From the NCBI GenBank assembly GCA_964036275.1, contig CAXIWQ010000359.1, forward strand, positions 1 through 64,000: a stretch of 64,000 nt of DNA, in the 5' to 3' direction. Every line of letters starts with the position of its first letter. Position 1 is the stretch's first letter. A program made the translations under genes and the position numbers. The notes beneath the pieces are model-generated. The model saw only the letters and a program-made list of their open reading frames with translations, was not told the origin of the DNA and did not search any database. Source of the DNA: Litoditis marina (Eukaryota; Nematoda; Chromadorea; Rhabditida; Rhabditidae). Of this stretch, positions 31,130 through 42,500 are shown piece by piece.

Positions 31130-34100
31130 TTCTCTCCCTCTCTCTCTCAAATTGGATATCGAGTTTAAAATATGATAGTTCAAGATTTGAAGAGGCATGC
31201 AATTTTTAATTCAACTAATAACAATGTGTGATAAGAGTCTTTTTTTTCAATTATAACTTGGAGAAGGAAAAAGTCTAGAGTTTTAGAATAATTTCAAAAG
31301 GTGCTAATGCTCTATTTCCAGCCGAGATTGATCCAGTCAGACTTCTTGGTGTTTTTTTTTCCTGGGAATTCATCGAGTTTGCCCTTAAAAAAGTGAGATT
31401 TTGAAATTTTGATGCTGATCCACCATACTTGATACAAAATACAGATCAAATCCGTTTTTGTCTTATTAAGTAGAGGTTTAGAGCATGATCGGTACTACAT
31501 GCTAGGGTTATAACACTCGGACTCGAAACCCGGTTCGATTGTTTTTCCAAAACGTAGAAACTCTATATTTTGAACTCGATCCATCACTGTCTAGGTTACC
31601 ATTGTTTCTGAATCTAACAAATGAATGAATAATTATTTGTCAGTTTTATTTATTGTTTTTTAAGGTGAGCGACGATCGTCGCATAGATCTGTTGGACACC
31701 GTACTCGAACTGCATCTGCGCGCATATGCGGATCCTCAGAATACTGCGGTTGGTTTGAATTGAAGAAGGACGATTATGTGGACCAATTTCGTGTCAACGG
31801 TCCTATTGAAAAATGTATTGCAGTTTAAAGGACTGAACGGTTGCGATTGGACCACATAATCGTCCTTCTTTAAAGGGAACAGGTTGGATTTCAAAACACA
31901 ATCAGCTCCAGGAGAAACTTTTGTTTTGTGTTTGTCCAGTTGATACGAAATACAAAAAAATTAAATTTTACGCATACATGACTTATCGGTGTATTCCCAC
32001 TGGGAGTGTACTTATTCATGTAACCCACCAGTGCATATAACTGCTTAGGTTTATGGATACTAGTTATACTGGGGTGATATACTTGTACATTTGGACGGGA
32101 AAATAATAGTCAGTCGATGTGTCAGTTCTCCTATTCAGGATCGAGATGAGTGTGCTGCTCTCATGTTGAGTCTGCTGGAAGGGGGTGGCAGCAACACTGA
32201 CAGAATACTGCAGCTGGCACAGTTGTTCGACTGCTCACCCGTAGTCGAATGTCTTCTGAAGAAGGCCAATAGGTGGGTGGGAGAGGTCGCTACAGGATAG
32301 GTGATTTCAACTCAAACTGAAGTGTTTGTAGTTTAAGTCCATGTGTAGGCAAAGTGGGAGTATGAGTATTACAATAGCCCAAAAACCCTGGCCGAAAATA
32401 GGTTGAGAGAGGCCCGTGGCAAAATTGTACGTTTTCCCGGCAAAATTTGAAAGTCTCAGATTTGGTCTATCAGGGAGGATGTTGTGATGTATTTGTAATT
32501 TGATTCAACTGCATTTAGATAGATTATGCTGTGTATTTGGTTCAAACTACGACTGGGTTATCTTATACCATTTCTAAACTTTGACTATTTCAGAAAGGAG
32601 GACTTGATGCAACACTATAGGAAAAAAGGCAAGCTGGACGATGTGAGCAGTCTGTGTATATCTGGAGAGTGAGTTACTGGCTGTTATTGGTAGTTGTACA
32701 ACACGACTATGACGAGAAATGTCAGATAGCTCGTTCAGTCTTGCATGCGCAGTTTATTGGCATGAGGGAGACTATAAATAGTTTTCGAATTTTGACAGCT
32801 TCTAATCGGTAGGAATAAAGATTCAAAATATTGTTTTGGGGTCTTTGGTTTTCGTATTGAGGAGATAATTAATCGATTTCTATAGTTTATAGTTTGCTTG
32901 AGTTAACAAACATTGTTCAGGGACAAGAACATGTGGCTGGACGCGCTGGTCTTCGTCTCGAAGATTGAGGGAGAAGTATACGAACGGGCGGTACACAGAC
33001 TGCTGCAGAGGTGGGTTGAATTTTTTCTCTACTTTTCTTCTCTTTCTCTGATGAGCGAGTGCCACATTCTTTGAATGTAGATAAATAAATAAATAAATAT
33101 TGGATAATGCTGTGGCATAACATGGAATCCCAATAACTTAGTATAAAATATTCGTTCACCAGTTAAGTATGATTATTCTTCTGAAAGTGGGCTGGTTTTC
33201 CTATTTGGGCGCCTCTTGCCTTACATCGTTTGTCGGACTGGGGGAATAGTTTGTCTAGTTTCTGGATAGCTCAGAGTGTTTCCCAGCAGTCTGGTACATC
33301 TATTTCAGTAGGGAAGCTGCGTAGTCTGTTAGTTTTCTGTTCTGGAACAAGGTGTAAATATCTAACACGGAAAATAAAACGCCGCTTCGTATTGTTAGAT
33401 TTAAACGTTGTCTTTTTAGGGAAAAATGTAGAATCACCCCCCCCCCCCTCGTGGTACTATTACCCCCCACCTAATTGAAAACCTGGAGAAATCGCACGAA
33501 GGTGGGGGGTAATTGTTTAATGGGTGGGGGGACATTGTACATCTTCGACGATGAACAATCACCCCCACAATACAACATAGGGGGGTGATAGTACATACCC
33601 GGAACTGATGAACAATCACCCCCACTCAACCCAAGCCTGCAGTAAATAAGCATGTTGTATAATCGCCCCCCAAAGGTGGGGGGCGATTGTAGTACGGACC
33701 CTTTTCAACCCATTTTCGACCAGGGTGGGGGGCAAATGTAAACTACTCCCGTCTTTTTATTCACACGAACAGGAAAATTGTTTTTTTACAGTTCTAATAG
33801 GGTAGTTCTTGTATCAATCCATTATGGCCATCCATTCCAGTATCGAGGCGGCGCAGTCGGTCCATCTGCTGGTGGTACTGGATATTCTGTCGCGAAGCAG
33901 CTGCCTCAAGGTGTCGGCTGTCAGGGAATACATCATCAACTGGCTACAGAAACAGGAGGCACAGGTAGAGTCAATAAGGGCAATGGTTTTCAACGGCTGT
34001 GAGCTCGATTGTTTGACAAAGTTAACAATTTATGTCTCGTGCCCGATGCCTGTGGACTGTGGATGGTTTTTGGTATAGAGACTGCTTAACGGTGTCTACG

Positions 34101-37100
34101 CTGTAGGGATTCGTCTTTTTATGTCTACACTAGCTTTTCTTTGATTATGTCATGAGCTCATAAGATTGGGAGCACAAATTTTATTTTTTATATAAAATGT
34201 CGTCATCAAAGGTATGTACGTGTGTTTTCTCGTTTCAGATCGAAACAGACAAACAGTCGATTGGCAAAAGTGAGCAGAGAATGGAGGAGCTTGACAAAAA
34301 CATCGAATCGCTCAAGTTCAAGTTGGTTTTTCCCATTACGAATGATTATGAACTAAAAAATGTGCGGTTTCTAGCATTGTGCATATCGTAAGTTTATTAG
34401 TACTTTACGGCTATGTCTTTGTACACTTATTCTCGGCTTCTCTCCAATAACATATTTCATGAGTGAGGTGAAATGTGTGAAAGTTACGTTTTTGAGATAC
34501 GAAAACTTTTTCATGAATCTTCCCGTTTTCAGTGTGCAGGTGCTGCAGGTGAACAAGTGTTGTGCGTGTGACACGGCCCTCCAGCTGCCAGCCGTCTACT
34601 TTCTGTGTCGTCACAGCTACCACGTGCACTGCTTCGAGTCGTACTCGGACAGGTCGGACAAGTGTCCCGCCTGCACACCGGCACTACCCACGTGAGTTGA
34701 TAATAATAATTATTATTATTCGTAAAAAGTGGGGGACCAGGAAGTGTGTGAGTTTTTTTCGGTTTCACCGTTTTCTGCAAAAAGTCAACAATACGATGTT
34801 GTAAATGAGTGTGCAACAAAAAAAAGAACAATACATTTGTTTGCACTACGGTTCACAAAAAACAGAATATACAAAGTATAACTTGAACGTAAAAGTGCAT
34901 AGTGATTTCCCCTAAGAACGTTGTGAACCGTTGTGCATACAAATGTATTGTTCTTTTTTTGTTGCACACTCATTCACAACATCGTATTGTTCACTTTTTG
35001 CAGAAAACAGTGAAACCGAACAAAACTCACACACTTCCTGGTCCCCCACTTTTTACGAATTGTTCTTTTTTTGCTAGTTGTACTAGTACAACCACTCCTA
35101 GAGTTGACTAGAAAAACGATTTTTGAACAGTGGTAACTATCAAACATCCTGATATCTAGAAGTTCCAAGTTTTCAAACGATGTGATCCTGGGTTTTCAAA
35201 ATATTTTTAGCGCTAATTAATCTCTTAAATCGGCGTGATAGGCGAAACTGCTTGAAAAACAGTTTTTTTCCGCTTCGTTAATTGAAATCTGAGTATTGTG
35301 AGAAATATGCGTCATTACAGTGCAAGGAAAATCTTTTCTCAATTGGCGCGAACGGGCGCGCCAATTGAGATATGGAACATGTTACTCTAATTGGTAACAA
35401 ATAACTTGGAATGAATGGCCTCAACCAATTAGCACAATTTCCGACTGTTTTTTGGTTCAGAAACCCTATTTTCAATTTTGGCGCCAATTGGCGGATAAAA
35501 TACCGTTTTGGAGCAGAATGTCGAAGAAATGTTGGTATCCAAGCCGTATTCGTTAACTATGTTCATAGTTCGGACATCTGTGGATCATTTCGCTCGTTAC
35601 CCTACTTGCCTGGCGTTGTTCTAATTTGGCGCCACTGGGCGCCAGCGTTTGGCGCCAAATATAAACCATGACACCAAAGTTTCAGAGAAGGCTGGGATTC
35701 ACTAATCTAACCTCTGTTCAAAAGTTCGGAGCATTTCATCCATGGTAGCACATAGTTTCCAGCTTCTGGCGCCTATTGGCGCCCGCGCCAAGCGCCAAAC
35801 AAAACGTGACATCACCAAACTTTTGTGGCCGCGCTAACTTTGGGGTTCACACATTTGTTCAACTATGTTCATAGTTCGGACATCTGTGGAACATTTCGCT
35901 CGTTACCCTACTTGCCTGGCGTTGTTCTAATTTGGCGCCACTGGGCGCCAGCGTTTGGCGCCAAATATAAACCATGACACTAAATTTTCAGAGAAGGCTG
36001 GGATTCACTAATCAAACCTCTGTGCAAAATTTCGGAGCAGTTCATTGATGGGAACACATATTTTCCAGCTTCTGGCGCCCGCGCCAAGCGCCAAACAAAA
36101 TGTGACATCACCAAACTTTTGGGGCCGCGCTAACTTGGGGGTTAACACATTTGTTTAACTATGTTTAAGTTCGGAATCTGTAGAACATTTCGCTCGTTAC
36201 CCTACTTGCCTGGCGTTGTTCTAATTTGGCGCCACTGGGCGCCAGCGTTTGGCGCCAAATATAAACCATGACACTAAATTTTCAGAGAAGGCTGGGATTC
36301 ACTAATCAAACCTCTGTGCAAAATTTCGGAGCAGTTCATTGATGGGAACACATATTTTCCAGCTTCTGGCGCCCGCGCCAAGCGCCAAACAAAATGTGAC
36401 ATCACCAAACTTTTGGGGCCGCGCTAACTTTGGGGTTAACACATTTGTTTAACTATGTTTAAGTTCGGAATCTGTAGAACATTTCGCTCGTTACCCTACT
36501 TGCCTGGCGTTGTTCTAATTTGGCGCCACTGGGCGCCAGCGTTTGGCGCCAAATATAAACCATGACACCAAATTTTCATAGAAGGCTGGGATTCACTAAT
36601 CTAACCTCTGTGCAAAATTTCGGAGCATTTCATCCATGGGAACACATATTTTCCAGCTTCTGGCGCCTATTGGCGCCCGCGCCAAGCGCCAAAAAAAACG
36701 TGACATCACCAAACTTTTGGGGCCGCGCTAACTTTGGGGTTTACACATGTGTGCCAAATTTCAGCCGAATCGGTCCAGTAGTTAAAAAATTAATTTTCTA
36801 TGCGGACATTGGACGAGGGACGAGCGACGAGGGACAACGGAAATTTTCATAACGACATGACAGCATAACTTTATTCAACCTTGACTGATTCTCCTAATTT
36901 TTTCACACAACATGTATTTAATAGATATCTAGCTCTCTCTCTCTTTTTGAATTTCGAAAAAAATGTTTTATTTGAGGACTTTTGTGGTTTGGAAGCCAAA
37001 AATGGGTGCGCAATGGCCAAACCAAACACAACTCACACGCAGCGCTTCGCGCTGCGCGCGATAAGAAGAATAAAAATAATGATAATTCATTCGAGTGATT

Positions 37101-38385
37101 CACATGTTTGTGTCTCTTTTGAGTCTCTTAAGAGCAAAGTGATAGAGTCAATCCCTTGGGATGATGTTGACAAAGTTCACGTAAACGGGATGCTTGAGAG
37201 AGTCTGTTCTTTCCTCGTAGGTGAAACGTGAAAAATGGGTCGTTGCTATGTGCAAGGGGTTGGGTTTACGTGAACGTTGAGCACGATAAAAAGATGTTGT
37301 TTGAATTGCTCAACGACACATTTGCTGCCTATGAGTTTTAAAGAAAGGTGTATTTTTTCGTTGATGAGCCATCTGCTTCCAACTCTAATCTCAGCTGTTT
37401 TTTCAGGTTTGCTGACAGTGAGAATCTGAACGACCTTTTCGCCTATTCGCCTATTCGAAGTTCCAGAAAGAGGTGAGAGACTGAGCCCTAATGTTGTCGT
37501 ATAGAGTGACTTGGTTGACATTTTGTTTGAGTTGTGGAACTTTATTGTAGCCACCCGAAAGAAGTAATCATACGGTGTACCTCATTTGGCGTGTCTATTC
37601 GAATGAAAACTGCGCGGATATATTGACATAAACAACACTGATTCTAATTTTTTGTGCCGCACTCGGAAACTTAGTTTTGTTATTTTTTTCAGTTGAACAG
37701 CTCCGTGAACGCCATGGATCTCATAGCCAAGTATCTTCGAATGGGACTTTTTGATGCCCCGAAACCAACCAAGAAGAAGGTTTGTTTTCGAATTAGTATA
37801 GTTGTGGGCTTTGTAATTACTGAATTATATTGTTACCATGGTTTTAGCTGTGTGCATGTAAGGCGGCTGCTTGGGCTGTGAATCAGTTATTGTTGTTGTA
37901 GGAACCGCGCTTGAGTTTGAGTTATGTGGGCCAAAATAGTTGCGATATTCAATAGTTTTTGGTTTGAATTACGATGAGCATTCAGGATTTCTCTTGTTAT
38001 CTGATCATTGTTAACTGAAAGTAGTCGATCTTCACACCAGGTTAGGTTCTGCCCAGTTGTAATATATAATGCCCATTTTCATGTGCTCTCGCAACCTGTC
38101 TCCTATATATATCGCATATTTATATTGTAGGAGTGCGGTTAGATAACAAATAAGTGTTCTATTCTTTAATTTCAGTCGATCGGCTCGCCCTCGCCACACG
38201 GTTCTCTGAATCCGTTCGAGGATGCTTCTGACGACGTGAACCTGAATCCATTCGACGTACCGACTCCGAAGAAGGAGCGAAGGCAGAGTGGGCAACGAGT
38301 CAAGACCAGGACCGCAACGGCCTACGAGGAGGAAAAGAACCCGTTCAGCACGAAAAGCGCCTCTTTGAATCCATTTGACGAATAA
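28884..38385 (+). CDS. VPS11: VPS11, C-terminal half (CORVET/HOPS core subunit)
   Basis: About 17 exons encode the alpha-solenoid and C-terminal RING-H2 of VPS11, the RING subunit shared by the endosomal tethers CORVET and HOPS. Exons lie near 28884, 29145, 29571, 29903, 30531-30677, 30937, 31322, 31665-31748, 32139, 32594, 32921, 33841, 34239, 34533-34691, 37407, 37693-37779 and 38176-38385 (stop TAA). Evidence includes KYGDYLY, the block IGMLQPSYVIKR, QMAIKYLSNRPPTE, the RING Cys/His pattern CCACDTALQLP through CRHSYHVHCFESYS to CPAC, and a tail with three NPF motifs. The N-terminal beta-propeller half is absent: upstream lies the MTR4 fragment instead. One junction (29230 to 29571) does not keep phase in my reading, so an exon is missed there or the frame is damaged. 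Confidence 0.9.
30211..30284 (+). tRNA. tRNA-Ile: tRNA-Ile (anticodon AAT)
   Basis: A 74-base full cloverleaf: acceptor GCCGCCA pairs with TGGCGGC, the D-arm is GCTCAGTTGGTTAGAGC, the anticodon loop CTAATAA gives AAT, and the T-arm is GCAGGTTCGACCCCTGC. The discriminator A is at 30284 and CCA is not encoded. It lies in a VPS11 intron in the sense direction. Internal A and B boxes are intact and a short T run follows. Confidence 0.96.
30285..30292 (+). terminator. Likely polymerase III terminator of tRNA-Ile
   Basis: ACATTTTG follows the tRNA directly. A run of four T within a few bases of the tRNA end is the normal polymerase III stop signal. Confidence 0.6.
31081..31148. repeat. CT microsatellite in a VPS11 intron
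   Basis: A pure CT run of about 40 bases, followed by a degenerate CT tract. Similar CT/GA runs are found at 29320-29345, 29740-29820 and 59920-59992. Confidence 0.9.
31763..31870. mobile_element. 108 bp hairpin element (MITE family 3), 14 bases after a VPS11 exon
   Basis: AAGAAGGACGATTATGTGG at the left faces its complement at the right, giving a ~25-base terminal repeat with one mismatch. It lies just after the exon ending at 31748. No internal coding sequence. Confidence 0.8.
32504..32551. mobile_element. Degenerate MITE family 1 copy
   Basis: TTGTAATTTGATTC and GGTTCAAACTACG bound about 48 bp in a VPS11 intron. Confidence 0.45.
33427..33740. repeat. Interrupted C/G-run repeat in a VPS11 intron
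   Basis: Runs of five to nine C or G recur every 20-50 bases in both orientations, mostly as AATCACCCCC or GGTGGGGGG, with a long C run at 33438-33446. One unit near 33661-33692 is a near-perfect hairpin (ATCGCCCCCCAAAGG facing GGTGGGGGGCGAT). It was probably built from one short G-rich unit by duplication and inversion. Confidence 0.7.
34718..35060. mobile_element. 343 bp long-armed inverted-repeat element (foldback type)
   Basis: Arms 34718-34858 and 34920-35060 are near-perfect inverted repeats of about 140 bases, starting ATTCGTAAAAAGTGGGGGAC, with a ~60-base loop. No coding content. It lies 26 bases after the RING exon of VPS11, next to a TAA/ATT microsatellite that may be its target. 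Confidence 0.85.
35300..36780. repeat. Tandem array with 294-306 bp period, dense in GGCGCC
   Basis: The anchor TTTCGCTCGTTACCCTACTT recurs at 35588, 35894, 36188 and 36482. Each unit holds several GGCGCC palindromes (for example GGCGCCACTGGGCGCCAGC). The third and fourth units are nearly identical over long stretches. The leading 35300-35540 part has related GGCGCG/GGCGCC motifs and is a decayed edge. It fills most of the VPS11 intron between 34691 and 37407. Open frames inside it are by-products. Confidence 0.9.
37036..37062. repeat. GC-rich hairpin shared with 4100-4124
   Basis: CGCAGCGCTTCGCGCTGCGC is a perfect short hairpin followed by GCGAT. The same motif with one change (CTC for TTC) lies at 4100-4124. 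In AT-rich surroundings this is a dispersed repeat. Confidence 0.6.
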
Positions 38386-39572
38386 GTTGTGCTGTAGGGT
38401 TGTAAATCTGAATCAAAATTTTGAGTTTTCGAGTTGTGGCGTGGATAGAAATTCGAATGTTGAGTCCAAGTGATGCAACCCTATTGTATCGGAAAGTACT
38501 TTTGGATGGTTTCTTTATGTAAGAATAGGGAACATAAGTGCCTTTTCACACTTTTTGTGTAATTATGAGAGAAGATCACGTGTGTACCTAGCTTTTATCT
38601 TGTAAATTGAGTCAGAATCTGGTTGTAAGTTTGTAAATTTAGCAATTTGTACATATAAGTTATTAATTATCGATAGTCTGTGATATTCGAAGATTGGATA
38701 AATATTTATTGAATTTAGACTTTGTTCCCGTAGACAGTAGCCTCGATGTGAAGCTTTTTTGAAAGTGTAAACGATCCATCTGTAAAAAATAAAATACATT
38801 TCATGAAAATATATAAGTCAATTGGTAAAAAACAAGTATAGTCATTGCCAAGGGAAAGAAGGGAGGGTACTGTATATTTCACTTTTCGCTGTGTACGCAC
38901 GCATGTCTTCGATTCCAGAGCTTTCCGATGATGTGCTCTATTGGCGCAGTGGTTAGCGCCCTGCTACGAATATTTTGCTCACAGGTTCGATTCCGGCAAG
39001 AGACAGAAATTTATAAATTTGGCACTCACTATACCATGCCGCGTGGAACGACATAAAAATTTGATTCATCGAAAAACTTTGTGAAAATGATTTGTTGAAT
39101 AATTTGAGAGTTATTGTAATGTTTTTGCTTTCTCCATTGTCTAGTTTCTCGTTTGTTCTGCACGATGGCTTCGTTTGTTATCGTTTTCTTTTTCAAGGAC
39201 ATCTCAATTTCCGTTGTTTTTGTTTCGCGCCCCCATCAATCAGTGGGAAATGATGGAGAACTGGGTTATCGGAGGGCAAAAGTGAAAGAAGTTGAGCACA
39301 GCAGAAATTTCGGACATTTTAACAAAAATCAAACATCAAATCGCTCAAACACAACTTGTTTCAATACACTCCATCAAGTTTTGAGATTGTAAAAAGATGT
39401 TGAGGCGAAACTAACAACTTTTTCCGACTTCTAATAATTTAGTATCTCTAGTTCAATTAGCTTGAGCTTCTATTAGTTGCTAAAGGGTATCGCTCTCACA
39501 AGTTGGTAACATACGAACAGGGACGCCGAACTTTTTTTGTACCGTGAACATTTGACATAAGAGTGGTATACC
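38386..39572. other. Intergenic region between VPS11 and the glycine-rich gene
   Basis: Two convergent genes end here: VPS11 at 38385 and the glycine-rich gene at 39573. The interval holds one SINE copy (38866-39035) and otherwise AT-rich DNA. AATAAA-like sequences occur near 38790 and may serve VPS11 mRNA ends. Confidence 0.6.
38866..39035 (+). repeat. tRNA-derived SINE, copy 1
   Basis: It begins GGTACTGTATATTTC, has the A-box-like TGGCGCAGTGGTTAGCG and B-box-like GGTTCGATTCC, and ends in GACAGAAATTTATAAATTTG. Two other copies (58483, 59232) share head, boxes and tail in the same order, which defines a family. Confidence 0.8.
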
Positions 39573-42500
39573 TTATTTCCCCCATCCGTAAGGCTGTCCC
39601 CAGTGGTGTCGGTGACCAAAACCATAACCTCCGCGATGACCTCCGGGTGCTCTCCAGCCCCAACCTGAATAGAGGGAGTGGTTGTATCTGGGTTGTAGTT
39701 TGATCTACGCATATATAATCGGTTGCTAGTTCTGACGTAATTGGGTGAATCAAACTACAAACACAGCATAAGGGGCAACATCTCATCTTCTTATCTTGGA
39801 AGGAATAGAAAGAGGAGAGACAATACGAGGAACAAGGAAGAAAAAAGACTTACATATGGTTAGATAAATAGAGAGAGACAGAGAGGGAGAGAAGGAAAGA
39901 GAGAAGAAGAGACATGAAGATAGAAAGAGAAACTAACCTCCGTGTCCTCCGCGACCGCCTCCATGACCACCACCGCGACCTGAAAATTCGATAATTATTG
40001 ACTATATTCAGAAAACTAAGTGAAACCATTGTAGGTCAACCAATACGCGCAGTTTTCTGGGTTCAAAGTAAAATATAAGATGTAGTTTGATCTATAAAGA
40101 CGGCGAAGTTTCCGACTGGAACAAAGCGGGATTTAACTACAAACACAGCAGAATGTAACAAAAGTAGAAGTTTCAGCGTATTTTTCTCTAAAAGGAGCCT
40201 GAGGAATTTCATGGGGAAACGGTTCCTGTCAGGACCTATTGTATTCTTCCGAAGAAGAATCTCCGCTGCCGTGACCGCCGGTTCCGTGGTCACCTATGAA
40301 CTAGCGATTATTGATCAAGTCTTTAATTATTTCTCTAATTTTCGATTATTGAACGAGGTTTCGAATATTGCTTGAGTTTCAGTTTCATCTATATTCAGTT
40401 TTAGTTTGTCTGTTATGCCGTGTGCGCCGAGCAAACTATAGCTCGAACCTGGCCAAACAATGTATACATGATGGTAAAAACTACGAACCTCCATGCCCCC
40501 CTCGGCCTCTGTTTCGCTACTATAATCGCCTTTAAAATTCTAGAGTTCAAAGTGTGTGGAGCCCATGTACGAGTTATACTTTTTTCAGGTTTCATTCCTA
40601 TGAAAAACTGATTAACACTTTGAAAAGAAAATAATCAAAGAAGAGGAATTTTCAAGAAGGTGGGTTTATAAGTAGAACAAGCGGATGAAATTAAAAGTCT
40701 GTGTGTCGTTCTGATTTCCGGTTGTGCTAGGGTGATTTATTTCATTTTTTCTGTATACAAAAACTGTCAAACCTTAAACACGCTTTTCTTTGGTTGAATT
40801 TTTGAAACCGTATAATTACGTACCTCCATGTCCGTGACCCCCGCGGCCACCTCCGTTCCCAAAGTCTCCTAAAAATCATTATTGGTATAATAAGTCGATA
40901 AAAGATAATAAATCAATAAAGGGAGAGAACATCGTGGTCCAAGTCATAACGCCTCTGAAATCTCTACAAAAAAAACTTCGTAATAGAACAAATTGAATGA
41001 AAAAAAAAATTTCTCCGCGACCGCCTTGAGAACCACCATCAAAACCGTCGTCGTGACCTGGAAAATAGAACAATGAAAAACGATTCAATAAAGAAAAACC
41101 TACATTGTTAAGAGAAAAAAGTACAAAAATTATAAAAAAATTCTTGGAATTTTTTTTTAAAACTAGCGCGATCTACTCTCATAGTTGTTCCACTCTAGGG
41201 AGTCTAAGGCCAGTGTGTGGTGTTAGCCAACAACTAGTGATTTTCGACTAACAAAACTGTAAATTCTGAATCTGTATTGTGTTTACAGTTGCCATTATCG
41301 TTTCGCGCCGGTTGAAATTATTACCTCCTCTGCCTCCGCCGGATCCTCCCCATCCACCGTTATTTCCACCCCATCCGCCCTAAACATCAATAATTGGACA
41401 AAATTGGATGGGCTTCGAAAACTAATCAATCATAAATGACTTATATTAAACCATGTCGACATCTTCAACCGGGTTTCGGCTATCTGATTCGCTATGGAAT
41501 TCGGTGACGGGTCGCCGGCGAGGTCGCCGGAAGGGGATGATGGCGAGTCGCCGCTTTTCGGGTCGCCGGCGAGTCGCCAATTACCTTATATGATTCTTTC
41601 GCTTTTTAGCAATGATCTTTCTGTGACAGAAAATATTTTTTCAAAAGTAAATTAGCGCGTTAACGAGCCGAGAACCATATTTACGTGATTTAACATCTAT
41701 AGTCTTAACTAAAAATCCATGTGTGACTCTCCGGAATCGAACCCACAACCTTCGGCGTACTGCGGCGCACACATCTTCTAATGGTCGGACTAACTAATGA
41801 TTGCAAATAAACTGTAATGATTCTACTGCGAATAAAACTTAAGTTTGTTGGAGAAGATCTCACTATTTATATCACGATAGCAATAAACTGTCTTCAAAAT
41901 CTCATTTCTTTCCCTAAAGTGATATGTTTTGGCCAAACTGGGGAGTATATTCCGTAACAGATGTATAATACTTTGGATAATAACAAATAGTACCTCTCTA
42001 CTTGTATTTTAGTTTATAATGAATTTATAGCTAAACAGCTGCTCTGATAAGTTCCAAACGCACACTACACAGATCTCTAATCCGATATCAAAAGTTCTAG
42101 TCTTAATTTGAGTGAGATGGAGTTTATGTAAACTTTCCATCTCACTTAAATGATAACATTATACTAGTTGTTATCAAGCATGGTAAGATCAAAACTCCCT
42201 TTCAATCGTGCTCCAACTAATTAGCTATCGAATCACGCTACTTGGCGAATCGCCGGCGACAGTTTCCAGACTTCTTCTCAAAATCCCTATTGAAGACGCA
42301 CAAATCGCATTTTTCACTCTCGCACAACAAGAAAATAATCAATACTCGATGAATTTTAAACCATGACAATTGATAAAACTTGGAACCGCCAACTATCCGA
42401 CAGTACTCGATTTCAATATAGGACCATTCCGACTAAAACGTATTCAACAATCAGTAGTTAGGTTTGTAGGTCTGCACCACAAATATTGTTCTGTCTTCCA

